NCBI GenBank assembly: GCA_963070105.1
Contig: OY718807.1
Span: 10,230,483 to 10,294,482 of the forward strand
Direction: 5' to 3'
DNA length: 64,000 nucleotides
Source: Litomosoides sigmodontis
Taxonomy: Eukaryota; Nematoda; Chromadorea; Rhabditida; Onchocercidae
Shown here: piece after piece, positions 51,319 through 63,125 of the stretch
How the letters are laid out: every line of letters starts with the position of its first letter
How positions within the stretch are numbered: position 1 is the stretch's first letter
Position numbers and translations under genes: made by a program
The notes under the pieces: model-generated
Seen by the model: the letters and a program-made list of their open reading frames with translations, nothing else
Told to the model about the DNA's origin: nothing
Database searches by the model: none

Positions 51319-53093
51319 CTGAATAAAACGGTGACATGATTTTCCAGAACAACTATTGAAGGCATTTTTTCAAAAAGATACTTCAAAGGGAGGGAAGAAA
51401 ATTTTTTGTTATACAAAACAGGTGCGGTAGTAAATGACCATGAGTAAGACTCATAGAAGAGCTACAGACATATCAAACATTAACTTCGAGCCTATGAAAG
51501 ATGATATCTTCCAAAAAGAACTTGAAAGGGAAATTAAAACAACAATCATTAAAATTAATAAGACGAACAATAACCATTATCGTCATTGTAATCCTTGAGT
51601 AGTAACAAACAGCGAAATAAAATTTGAGAAGAAATAATACAGAGAGTGGGCTTCTTTTGTTGTCAAATTTCCGAGCACATCCTTCACCAGTTCCTAGACA
51701 TTATGTAATTTAAATTTAAAAATTAATAATTACGCACAGCAAATCGAAATACGTGATTAAATTTGAACTTTTTTTTTAAGAAGGCATCATTAACAGTATG
51801 AGATGTCTAACGGAATTTCAATTATATCATCACTAAAGATATAAGGGATAAAACAGTGAGTCTAAACCGATAACTTTATAAATATTCTTGTTAAATATCA
51901 CAAATCTCTTCCGCGATAACAGAAGAAGTTGCAGTATACTTGGCACTTGCAACAAGCATACTGCAACTGCAAAAATCATATTCGAAACTGAAATTCAACC
52001 TCATATGGTTTCCGATTGAAACGTCAAGTCAACGTGTATTATATAAAGCAGATGGAAATTGTACATCTCGATTATACAGACCTCAGTCAAATTGCTTGGA
52101 CGATTAAAGATAGAGTTATTTCCGATACTAGACCATTATTTTAGAAGTAAATTCTTTGGAAAATCAACGAACTATACCTGCACCCTTTTTCCTTTCTCCT
52201 TCCTTTGGTAACGCCGAATATCCAGGAGAAATAGAAAAGAGCGGGGGAAACAGACTAGACCCACGTGACGGTAACTATCCTAAGGATAGTGCCACCAAGT
52301 CACCCACATCGACGTGTTCCAATCACTACAATCATTACGCCACTACGTGAACACCTTGATGAAGACCTCATGAAAAACTCTGTGTCAGCAAGCTGTTGAA
52401 ATGATCTCAACAGTCTATAGGATTGGTAGCTCAACTTTTCCGACTCTCTTACCTCGCTTTGTCTGTTCTTTACGTAACGATAACGACATATAATTTTATT
52501 AAAATTACAGGGCCTCTTATGCTTTAGGTGTGAGTTTGGAAATGAAACAGTTCTTTTGCGCACTCAACGTTCAATCTGTTGTTGCTGGAAATAAAGCAGC
52601 ACTGACGGAGCAAGGCAGACGAAAAATTTCTCCTCAATTGCCAGCCCAGTGCAGATTGCTAATTAATTAAGCTCAATCATATTTGCAGCCGGCGTGAAGT
52701 TTCGGCACCTGCTTTGACAAAGACTTGTCTTACGCTTTTCTCATAACGATGAACGTCAATGGCACAGGTAATACGTACCACAGGTAATCGAATAAATTGA
52801 GGGGGAGGATTGAAATACTCTGCTATACAGTGCCTAACGCCGATCTTTTCACTTCGCAGAAAATGTTTGCTTACTGTCTAATACTGAGGAGAAAGACAAA
52901 AAATGGTGTTCCGTGAATGATTGTAAATTTTGATTAGCTCATTGGGACTAGAATTTTGGCTTAAAGAGAAGTTTCGGCGGAAGAAACAAATCACATTCCA
53001 GCACAATTCCTCACACTGAGTTCGTGGTTCGTCATGCTCTTTCAAATTTAAAAATTCATCGATTCAACACTCTCTCATTTCACAAGTTACTGG

Positions 53094-53094
<1 letters not shown>

Positions 53095-53141
<47 letters not shown>

Positions 53142-53145
53142 CAAC
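53095..53145. repeat. (CAG)13(CAA)n trinucleotide repeat
   Basis: Thirteen CAG units followed by several CAA units in intergenic DNA. No open reading frame with other support contains it. Confidence 0.9.
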
Positions 53146-53292
53146 ATTATTGCAGCGACGTTAGTTTGCTTATCTGAGAAGGTGTTGTTGCATTGTTAAA
53201 TTTTGGACGATGCTTGCTGTTAGTTTTAAGCTCACTTTTCCGCAGTGGGTGGATGGAAGAAGCCACTCGATGGTGGTGAAGTGCATTGCATT

Positions 53293-53396
53293 CACCTTGT
53301 AAATATTATTTTTTCCCGCACTTTGATCCTCTGTTACAGATGTAACAGAGGATCAAAGTGCATGCATGCATGCATGCATGCATGCGTTACAAGGTG
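53293..53396. repeat. Nested inverted repeats: 44-bp perfect palindrome, CATG tract, outer 10-bp arms
   Basis: The core has 21-bp perfect arms (53318-53338 and 53341-53361) around a 2-bp GA loop. It is followed by a self-complementary GCATGC tract (53360-53385). Outer arms CACCTTGTAA (53293-53302) and TTACAAGGTG (53387-53396) are also perfect complements. Confidence 0.93.
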
Positions 53397-53628
53397 CAAC
53401 GAGGAGAGGTGCACAAAGAACGATAGCAGTGCACAGGCTTTCTTCCTTTTTGACAAGAGGAAGTCAGTCATACGTCCGAGATCAGCACAGCGACAGTGGC
53501 GATGGAATGCGAAGAAGGAAGCGGTACTTTCCAGGTGTCATCGTTAACTTAACGCCACAGCACGCGCGACTGACAACGTCTGTTACGTTCCTAGACATTT
53601 TCTCCCTAAACTGACAATGCTAGCAGTC

Positions 53629-53653
53629 GTGAATGTGAATGTGAATGTGAATG
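53629..53653. repeat. GTGAAT hexanucleotide repeat, four copies
   Basis: Four consecutive GTGAAT units in intergenic DNA. Confidence 0.85.
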
Positions 53654-55961
53654 ATGGCTGAAAATTTTCATCTATCTCTCCTCCTCCTTCCGGCTCACTC
53701 TGTTGTTGCGGAATTCCGGATTTATCAAGGAAATAAAGGGACGGTGGTTTGGAAATGAAGATGTTGAATTAGTATTCATGTAATTGCAATTGCAGTGAAT
53801 GACTACTACTTGTCCTTATGCATCTTCATTCATCCATCCCATCCATCGGTATGTTAGCGTGCAAAGTTGCCGAACACGAGCGAGCACCTACCTGTTCGGC
53901 TGGCTTTCAATCGCCCTCTTCCGAGCTCAATACGAAACGAACGAGTGACCCACCCACCCACCATCTCTCGTTGTGGCACGCGCTACGCTACTACCAGTTA
54001 TTATGAAACTGTTTTTTTTGCATCATTGTTTGAAGTGACCACGAAATACCACCGCCATTTCTTTTCCTCATTCAAATCCCCTTCCGCCACTGCTTCTCAT
54101 CCTTCCTTTCTCCTAGTACTACGTACTGTTAAGCTATAGAAACGTGAGCTCGCAGTAAAGAGTCCCAGAGGAGTGATTTACGAGTGGTTTATCGCGCAGT
54201 GCCTTGAAGTTTGCCATTGAACTGGTCGGAAAAGTCTGACTGGCAACTGCTGCTACTCAGCTAGGAAAAAGCAGGCAGAAAGCAATGTTTCATCACATCG
54301 TCGAACATTCCAAAAATCAGCCTAAATGTTTCATTAATCTGTCAAGAACCAATCAGTCCTTTTCCTTTCAGACGGTGAAACAAACGTTAGTTTCAATAAC
54401 GTTCTCTAATACACGTATACTATTTGTTACATGCAATGCGCGGTACGCCATTTGTAAGTATTGGAGGATTCGGAAAATCAAAGTGATTTTACTTTTGAAA
54501 ATGTAATAGAATCGATTATAAGTGTGATTTATTTGAAAAAGTTTATAGTAGGAAGAGTTGGGTAGATCATAAATTATAGCTGCCTTTTTCGGATAAATAA
54601 AAGAAGAGCATAAAGCCTATTCGTTTAATCGAATTCAAATGAAGACGGTAATAATTTAAATGAAGAGGTAATAAAGTAAAGAGGTAATAAAGATGGTAAT
54701 AACTTTTAAGCTTTTATTTGAGAGAGAGCACCTGGTCAAGTTACAACAGAAGTGGAAAAAAAGCATAAATTGCAGTTAAAGCGCCCCCGAATTAGCTTTT
54801 TAGCACATATATTCATTCAGTCAGCTCATGTGTGTATTACTGCAAGTGTAAGTGATTGCATCTTGCATAATTAACGTGAAGTAGTCAGATATCACAGCTT
54901 GCTGCTGTAAGGATCTCTAATCTAATGCAAGAAATCAAATTGCCCAGTTTCAAAATACATAAATTCAGCATGCGTCGCTTTCTTCTCCAGCTCCTTATGA
55001 ATACTCTTCGGATCACATTAGCGTGATGATGAAATGAAAACAGGGTGTCGGCCTAGCATTAACAAGAAGGCACGCTTAGCTTGTAGCAAATGAGAAGGCT
55101 GAGGGTAGGTATCCCCTGCAGCAATTTCACAGTGATTAAGGAATGCAGCAGAGCAGAGCAGAGCAGTCCTGTCGCATTTATTCCACATTCAGTGAAACAG
55201 GCTGGTAGACTGAGGACGAGTTGCAAAGTGAGTGCAAGTGAAGGAATAATAGCTGCTGTCAACAGGATGATCTCACGCACTAGCTTCGTGCTCGTCGCAC
55301 TCGCTGACTGTGTATCGTATCGTGTATCGTTGCAGCAGAGCTCAGTTTCCTGGCGATTTGGAAGAGTTGCATCTAAAAGTGGATGATTCAAGGCTGAGCC
55401 GAACGAACTCTCATTTCTTCGAGCGACGGTGAGACGCAATTGCTGCAACATTGCTGAAATTGCTGTTGTACATTTGGCCAGCGAAATTCATTTCTGCCTT
55501 GCCTTTTCATATCGAATGCATGCATGCATGCCCTTGCACATGGCGACACGCGTCGTCTCAGAAATGAGTGGTCGATTCAGATTCTCGAACCGCTAAAGAG
55601 AGAAGCGAAGGGTGGTAATGTGCAAGCAGGCGGCACTCATTTCTACATCATATACGCATGAGGTCTGGTGCAATCGTTAGCAGCACCTCTGTCTGTTGAG
55701 TAGCAGCTCTTATCAGTAGTGGCTAATGCTAACAGTGCACCGTCACGACCTCCCTCCCACTGACTGATTTGTGACGAAAGGTTATTTCATAGTAGTTGCA
55801 GTAGGAATATTTAGAAATGTGGGGAGACCGTTTCAGCAGTCTAAAAAAGTGTTCAGCTTTGCCCATGAAAGGATGCTAAACTCCGTCGAGCGGCAGCACT
55901 CTTTGCTTTCGGCAGTTCGTTGTCACTCAACCTCCTCCACTATCGAAGGAAGTATAAGCAA

Positions 55962-55970
55962 GCTTTTCAG
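55962..55970 (+). promoter_or_regulatory. Probable SL trans-splice acceptor
   Basis: GCTTTTCAG ends at 55970, seven bases before the ATG at 55978. Confidence 0.5.
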
Positions 55971-55977
55971 CAGGACA

Positions 55978-57282
55978 ATGAGTGCCAATCGCTTAATGCT
56001 TTTCCTCTGCTTCTGTCGAGTGGTAGTAGTAGTAGTTCAATGCACGGATTTCACAAAGGATAATGGCGGTGGTGGTGCGAAAGGAAGAAGTGAAAGAGAT
56101 GGAAGAATTGGAAGTGTGAGTTTGCACCTCGATGATTATTTCATACTTCCCGGTGCAAACAAGGAAGGAAGCGACGATCGGAGCGAAATGTCTGGAGCGA
56201 TTGGTGCAGTGAAGAGTAGAGTGAGAAATTTGTGTTTGATCAGCAGCGACCTTTCCCTCTCCCTTAGTGGTATTTCTTTCAGGTAGTCGGCAAGGCTCGA
56301 GAAATGAAGAGTGGTGACAGATATGAATATGGCGACAGAAATATCTCTTGCGGTACGTCGAAAGTAACCAACCGCACTCATACACTGATAGCTTTAATTG
56401 AAATGCAAGATGGATACACACACGCAAATGCTTTTCAGCTGGAAAGCACTGCTTCTTCCACAACGACCACCCGTCCGATCCCTCGGAGCCGCTTTTTAAT
56501 CGAGCGACCGCATGGTTCACGCACGCAGCACCGCGACGACGACGACGACGAATACTCCCGAGTACTCCAGCAATGAAGCACATAGAGCACTCGCTACCAG
56601 GAATTCCTTCCTTTCCTTTAAAATGAATGCTGAAAAGGAAATGGAAAGAGAGAGAGAGAGAGAGAGAGGGAGGGAGGGAGAGAGAAGTGTCTGTTCGTGA
56701 CGAGATCAACAATTCGTCGTCGTACCTGCTTAGCGTGTTGCGCAGCACTCAAAACAAACCTTGCTAAAGTTCAACTCAGTCTGTTTGTTGCAGATAACCA
56801 GATAAAGTTACAACTACTAAACATTCGTTTCAGCCTTGAATGAGAGCAGTGGTGGAGATGCATCAAGAAAGCTGTGGAATGACGCGAAATATGAAATTGG
56901 CACCGATGAAAGGAACTGGCACATCTCCCGCAATTACAAAGCACAAAGAGGAAAGGACGAGGATGGTAATGAATCGGCGATTGCCGTCAAGGGTACTACT
57001 GCCTTGCGGATAATGAGAAGTGATTTAAGACAAAAGCTTTTTTCGATTTCTTCGAACCCACTGGCTTTTACGCGCTTTCTTCAGTAATTTTTTCACTTTT
57101 CAGTCCCCACTGCTACGTCACTGAATGCTCAGGAAATTTCACTACCGGCAACTTGGTCGAATGGCATTTGGTCTTGGATGATACACCTCATTGCACTGAT
57201 ATTACTGCTTATTCTTACCTTGTCTTGCGCTATCTGGTATTGCGGTAGTAGCAGTAGACGCCCCAACTATATCACAATCTGA
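55978..57282 (+). CDS. Orphan type I membrane protein (207 aa)
   Basis: Four exons, 55978-56220, 56283-56352, 56834-56965 and 57104-57282, join in phase to give 207 aa. I recognise no family. The N-terminus is a signal peptide (MSANRLMLFLCFCRVVVVVV, then QCTDF). The lumenal or extracellular part is polar, with a GGGG run and charged stretches such as RKLWNDAKYEIGTDERNW. Near the C-terminus is one TM helix (WMIHLIALILLLILTLSCAIW) followed by a 14-residue tail with SSSRRPNY. An acceptor-like TTTTCAG just before the ATG supports the start. The two short first introns (62 bp and 481 bp) have good donors. Intron 2 contains (GAC)n and (GA)n tracts. It could be a receptor, a ligand precursor or a surface antigen; nothing in the sequence decides. 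Confidence 0.62.
56647..56686. repeat. (GA)n / GGGA microsatellite in an intron
   Basis: AG dinucleotides pass into GGAG units within intron 2 of the orphan membrane gene. Confidence 0.85.
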
Positions 57283-58805
57283 TATTGCCTCCTTAATTTT
57301 AATATAGCTATATTCATAAATATGCGTAGTTTGATGAAAAAAAAACCCTGGGAAAAAGCTGATCTGGAATTTTAGAGAGTTTAGTCCTATTCCCGAAAAG
57401 CACATTTCAATTACTTTTCAGGTTAACAGATTTAAACTGGTAACGCTGTTGTTAAGCAAGGCTCTTCTCGTAGTGTTTGCAGCACTGATCAAGTGCTGCA
57501 AACACTTTTCGTGCATGTTATGTTGTTTGGCTTGCGAAATAAAATACTCTTTTAAATCAAAAGTATTCGGTTAGAATAATGGCCTAAATTCTTTCCTGGA
57601 TCGATCAATTGATCAATCGCTGAGTCATCGGTTTCTCCTCACTAAATTTCTTGAGTTTTGGTTTGTAGTGTCGTCTGGTAGCAAGATTTATAGCTGTACT
57701 TTAAAAAATGAGTACAGTGCGAGTGACAAAAGAAATTCACTTATATTCTACCCATGGTTTTCAAGCAGTAGGAGGAATTGCTCTTGTCTTGAGGTTGCTT
57801 TTTCGATGAGTTCACTTTCCTCCAGAGAGAGGAGGCATACAATGAGGGAGACGTTGAATCTCGAGAAGCTCTGTCCCTTCCCCAAGAGAACCACAAATAA
57901 CACCACTGGGAAGTCTCGGTGAGAAATCAATCACATTATCACTTTATTCTTCTCTACACATGCAAAATGATCGTTCCAGTTCATATTTACAAAGAGGAGG
58001 AAGTTGAATAATTTTAACGGAATACTGAAAGCAATGAGGCCTTCTACAATTCAAATAACTGATCAATCGATTGGTGGACTGGGACGTGAAGTAAAAGAAG
58101 GCACAGATCACAGCGCGCAATTCTGATTGTCGCATTTAGAAAGAAAGAAAATTCGGCTCTGCTGACTCACACGTAAATAAATCGGTGCTGCAAGGCTTGC
58201 AAGGAAAACACAAACAAGGTCGTTGTAACAAGATATGCCTTACAATCAATGATTTGAAGAGAGTGTAAAATCGTTCCAAAGTCACCGGTAGTATATTTCA
58301 AAATGGTATGGAAATTCACAAAGGATGATGATATCAGTGTCACCTGCTGCTGCATGCTATCAAACACGTGGTCACCTTGTTCAACACCACCACCTCATGA
58401 GCTACTTCACTGGTCGCCAGCCCCACCGTCGTCGAAACACTTCGAGCCAAAGCTGCTGAAAGGCTGGCTAAAAGAGCCACTCAATTGAAAAGGCAATGAA
58501 ATGATGAGTGAGTGAGTAGGCCAGCTATTGCTTGGATCGATCAGCTTACTTGAAGTAAGTTTAACCGATACAAAAAGTTGTCCGAATAACTTTAGCTACA
58601 CTCTTAGTTTCGTAGCAATCCACGTCTCTTCCAATCTTTCCTCCAATATCTGCACCACACCTTCCTTCGGAGTTCCTGCACTAAGACACTGCTTCCAATT
58701 AGCGCCTCATCTCACGACCAAGTTGTAAATGCTACGAATTTAGTTACACCCTTCCTTCTATGGCTGGTAACAGAGCTAGAACTTGATCAACAACTTCGGA
58801 CAGTC
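57283..58805. other. Convergent intergenic region with a stem-loop
   Basis: About 1.5 kb between the ends of the orphan membrane gene (plus) and alr-1 (minus). It contains a perfect stem-loop at 57472-57506 and an AATAAA at about 57537-57544. No coding feature is supported. Confidence 0.4.
57472..57506. repeat. Perfect inverted repeat, 15-bp arms and 5-nt loop
   Basis: Arms AGTGTTTGCAGCACT (57472-57486) and AGTGCTGCAAACACT (57492-57506) flank a GATCA loop, itself partly palindromic. The 3' arm is followed by TTTTC. It lies about 190 bp beyond the orphan gene's stop codon. Confidence 0.88.
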
Positions 58806-61800
58806 TTATTTTGTTGAATCATCTTTTGGGTTTGTCAAGTTAACCGGCGATTTCGCACCGCTTGTTATAGCTGCAGCACCACTGCTCATCAGTGACCGGA
58901 ACACGTGCTGAGTTTCGGACCATGAACCTCTGCTTGCTGCAGCAGCACCAACCAACGGTGTCCCCGTAGCAGCGGTTCCGGTCCATATTCCTGAATACTG
59001 CTTGGAGAGGTTTTCCATAGCAATCATTCGCTGCAAGTGCTGCATGTAATTGGCGGCCGCAAGCTGTTGCTGATAACCATAACCGCTAAGCACAAAGGAT
59101 GTCAGGTCAGTTCCGGCAGTTGTAGCAACACCATTGGTGGTACTTATCGCCGGAACAAATGTAGGCAACTTTGTTAAGGAGATCGCTGGGTTGACACTTC
59201 CAGTTGGTTTTAAGCGCTCGACTTCCGGACTTACAGAGGATGCAATCGTGCTCACTGGAGTTGACACTCTGCAAAAGACAGTCATTGTTTTCCAATTCTT
59301 CCATACAACATCTCAAGTGGTCAGATACCAACCAAGCAAAAATTCAAGCTTGCTTTCAAGCGCACAGCGCACGGAGAAAAAAGCCGACAAGCCGAGGCCG
59401 GATGGATCGGCTTATCGGTGTATCGGTCGCAATATGAGCATCAAAACGAAAGGGCATTCATTAATCGACTCCAATCTAATCATTACCTGATTCCATCCGA
59501 ATTCATCGTACTCGGTTCATTATTTACGCTAGCAGTGGTTGCAACCGGAGAAGATCGATGGAGCGGTTCGGCTACATCGTTCAGTGGAGTGGGTGTTAGA
59601 GCGGCAACATTCAGGAGAGCAGGTGTTGTTGACATGAATGCCGCTGCAGCCGGATTCATCATAGATTCTGCTGCAACCTTCAGTACCTTACTTACGGTCA
59701 TGGTACTCTAACTCTAGTTGAACTAGTTTGAGGAACGTTGCACTTCCTTACTACCTACATTTATAACTTGCTTATCTTGCGTGAATTCACAGACCTATTG
59801 CTTGCTGCTGTGCACTCATCGCAGCCATGATTGCAGCCGGGTCGGCGCTGCTTTCCGCAGATTGTTGAGCAGCAGCTGCGGCAAGGAGTGCGTAAGGATG
59901 TGGCTGCATCAAAGGATGAGCGGAGCGTGAAACATGATGCGGAGTTGTATGTCCGTAAGGGTGGACTGTGGAAGTCCTCTCCTGCTTCCTCCACTTCGCT
60001 CGTCGATTTTGGAACCATACCTGAAGTCTCCCTTTTTCTCTTACCATCTTGCACTCAAAACTATGAGGCATGTGTTGAGCACGGGATTCCGATGTCATTC
60101 AAACTTGCATCATATCTCTCACGTTACTTGAAGAAAGAAAAGGACGAGAAGAGAAGACGCCTTACCTGAACCCTGGCCTCGGTAAGAATAACTCGTTGTG
60201 CTAATTCTTCTCTGCAATTGAAATTTTGTAGATGGCTGTAGAGAATGTAAGAGATCATTTGATTGGAAGTATGATTCTAGTTAAACTGGAATTAGTAAAA
60301 TTAAAATTATGATTCACAAAGAATGAACGATAGTCGACGGCGTTTGACGGTCAATAAATATGTCGTACACGCAAAAAGTTAGTTAGTTGGCAAAAATTGA
60401 GAATGAGCAGCTGTGCGGAAGTGGACAGCAGGTGTTTTGCGACTTCCTCTAATTAGGAAATCAATCGTTATTAAAGTGAGCAAAAAAATGCTAAGGATAG
60501 ATGAAAGTAAGCAAAGGATGAGATCATCCGAAGAGAGTGGAAACGTTTTCCCACGTGGGGGGTATTTATCGCCCTAATTGCAACTGCACTATTTTGCGGA
60601 TAATAGGAACAATTTGTTGTAATTATGTCATTTGTCGGTATTTCTGCCTTTTCAAATTCATTTAAACTGATAATTACTCCTTTATCATTCATTAATATCA
60701 GCAGTGAGAGGGGGAAATTGGATGCTTTTATTTGAATTGCAGATGTCCTTGACTTCTGCTAAAGATGTCGTCGGCTTCAGCAATGAGAAGAGAAGATGAT
60801 CACTTACTTACTTAACGAAGACAACCACCATCCTAGTGCGCTTGCGCTTTCATCCTCCACGTTACGTTTACAAAGGAAGATATTTTCAGCACACACTTCA
60901 CGCTGGCATTTATAACAGAGAACTTTGGCTTCCTCCGAGAAATGGCAATAATACCTGGTGAAAACGTCGGGATAGTGCGTCCTTGCAAATACCTTTTCCA
61001 GTTCGTCTAACTGATAAGCAGAAAATGTCGTCCGATATCGGCGCTGTTTCCGCTTTCCATTATCTTCAGGACTGTTGGAACACGAAGACGGTCGATCAGT
61101 GACGCCCAGTAAGTCCTAAGAAATACAACGATATCTGATGAGAGAGAGCATTGATGATTGATTGCTTAATTACTCCTTACTTCTTAATGCTTTTTCACCT
61201 ACTCAATGTCTAGCTATTATTAATGACTACTTACTTAATTGACTATTTCCTCGATTAGTGCTTAATTATTAAAGACCGCCTAATTAATTACTTATTGACA
61301 GTTTTTCCTTACTCACTGATTAACTATTAATAGCTGTTTATGTCTTCAGGCTAGAATTAAGTTGTTTTTCACTTCTTCATACTTATTTTAGGAGTATTTA
61401 TCCATTGTGACACGTCGATAATTGGATAAGCAAATTGGAGAGGAAATAAATGCATAAAGGCTAAATCATGTGGAATACTTCTGCTCTACTAAACCGAGTA
61501 AATTTCTTACATTTGATACGGACGGCTTCATGCTGTGTCCGGTTGTTCCTGAATATTACAAAGAGTAGTTAGAATTCCCTTCGATTTTCACTGATGCTTC
61601 TTAACAAATGTGTACAGTACAGTACTAGTGTTCAGTAAGACTGCTATCACTGTAATAATGAAATACGTGCAAGTGGACAGACATCTGTGCGGTCCTGAGA
61701 TTCAAACAGATTCCGCATAACATCATTCATCCATCAAATTCTGCTTCTTTTCCTGATTTGTTGGGACAACGGTCGACACGACACTAATCTACCAGGAAAA

Positions 61801-63125
61801 AGTCACTCACAAGTTAGAGAATGACAAGTTGAAGGATTTCTACAACAACATTCCGATCAATGCATTTGGAATAAACCGTTTTCTGTCCGTTTTGCTTGCA
61901 TCGAATGCATGACACGATTGAGGGTGTTGCGCACGCACGTTAGCCGGAGGTGAGGTGAGGTGAACCTTCCCACCTTCCTGGATCATTTTTGCGAACAAGA
62001 GATACTACTCCCGCTCGAAAGATCAAGCCAATGGCATGAATATCAGCCTTCTTCTCTTCTCTCTCTCTCTCTCTCTCTCTCTCGCTATCCTAGGGATGGA
62101 ATATGCCGAAAGGGAAGTAAAGCAAAGAAAATGGATCAAAAGGAGCCGCAGGCGTTACAAGGCGATTGCAAATTAAGAATCCTAACAGTAGTTGAGGAAA
62201 ACAAACGGACGTTATGGCTCACCCACCGCCATTTGCTATTGACATAATCGGAGTAGCAGCGTAGCGGAAGCAAACAGAATTAGATAATCGTAGGGATGGT
62301 CATGTCTTTTAAGAGCATGCCTATTATGATCAGTCAGCTGACTGACCTGGTGCTTTTGTTTGCGGTGCTTTGTGCGAAAATGAATAAATAAACCTGCGGA
62401 GGATTCGCTTCCGACGGCATTGATGCTTTGACGCTCATCATCACTGTCCTTCCGCTGAGCTACCTTACTAGTTGCGGTTGCGGTTGCGGCTGCGGCTGTG
62501 GCTGTGGCTGTGGCTGTGGCTGTGGCCGTTAGAGCAGAAATTGCGAATGGAGAATTGAGAAAGGAACCTGTTTCGCTCGGTTTCGCTAATGCAACTGCGG
62601 AGAAGCCTAAAAAGAGAGTTAGTTCCCTTCACGAGTTAGTCAGCGAACGAAGGAGCAGCTACGCTAAAAGCGTCGGACAATTCCTTGAAATGTTGCACTT
62701 CGAAATCTCCTTTCAATCGTTTTACTACTGCTTATGGAGTCGGAGCTACGGCGGTAGAAAACGAACGAAGCACAGTGAGAAAGCATACCGTTCGAAAGGG
62801 AATTAGCAGAACCATTTGAAGGATTGATGCTTGCTTGTTGTTGTTGTTGTTGTTGTTGTTGTTGCTGCTGCTGCTGTTGTTGTTGTTGTTGTTGTTGTTG
62901 TTGTGCGAGTATCACTTTCTGTTGCTCGAATAATAATTGGGTCATTGTAAGAGGCGGACGGAGTAGAAATGGTGCCAGATTAGGTACCGTGGTTGGTACC
63001 ACAACTGGCGTTTTTGGCGCTGCTTCTTGCGGCTTACTATCTTCCTCACCGGGATCAACCTCTGCGGCGTTAGGTGCTTCTGTTTTCTCCGGGCAACTCT
63101 CAGTAGTCAGCAATTTTTCGGGCAT
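58806..63125 (-). CDS. alr-1: Aristaless-related paired-type homeobox transcription factor
   Basis: Seven exons, 62789-63125, 61511-61548, 60955-61115, 60166-60211, 59795-60020, 59487-59670 and 58806-59268, join in phase to give 484 aa. The N-terminal exon is Pro-rich and then has 23 consecutive glutamines (62835-62903). The homeodomain spans exons 3-5: [49 protein letters not shown], then [15 protein letters not shown]. Gln at homeodomain position 50 (WFQNR) and the [14 protein letters not shown] helix place it with ARX/aristaless; C. elegans alr-1 is the closest match I recall. The C-terminal half is Ala/Ser/Thr-rich ([18 protein letters not shown]). I see no OAR motif. In nematodes alr-1 specifies sensory and motor neuron identity. 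Intron 1 is 1.2 kb and holds CT and GTGGCT repeats. Confidence 0.9.
62054..62082. repeat. (CT)n microsatellite in alr-1 intron 1
   Basis: About 14 CT units in the first intron of alr-1. Confidence 0.85.
62471..62528. repeat. GCGGTT/GTGGCT hexanucleotide repeat in alr-1 intron 1
   Basis: About nine 6-bp units, drifting from GCGGTT to GTGGCT. They give an artefactual Ala-Val repeat frame on the plus strand. Confidence 0.88.
62835..62903 (-). repeat. Polyglutamine-coding CAA/CAG tract in alr-1 exon 1
   Basis: Twenty-three Gln codons on the minus strand, mostly CAA with four consecutive CAG in the middle. The tract is in frame with the alr-1 start. Confidence 0.93.

Larger units (their letters stand above)
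51319..55977. other. Large intergenic region with microsatellites and palindromes
   Basis: About 4.7 kb between the divergent TANGO1-like gene and the orphan type I membrane gene. No exon chain is convincing. It holds (CAG)n(CAA)n, a GTGAAT repeat, a CATG tract, a perfect palindrome and a cryptic GAGGTAATAA repeat near 54640-54710. The missing 5' exon of the TANGO1-like gene and both promoters probably lie here. Confidence 0.45.

Noticed and set aside
55771..55977. Upstream extension of the orphan type I membrane frame to 55771
   Set aside because: It would place about 70 polar residues before the signal peptide. The ATG at 55978 directly follows an acceptor and starts with a classical signal sequence.
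62498..62806. Plus-strand frame starting with an Ala-Val repeat
   Set aside because: It is a translation of the GTGGCT repeat in alr-1 intron 1 and runs antisense into alr-1 exon 1.
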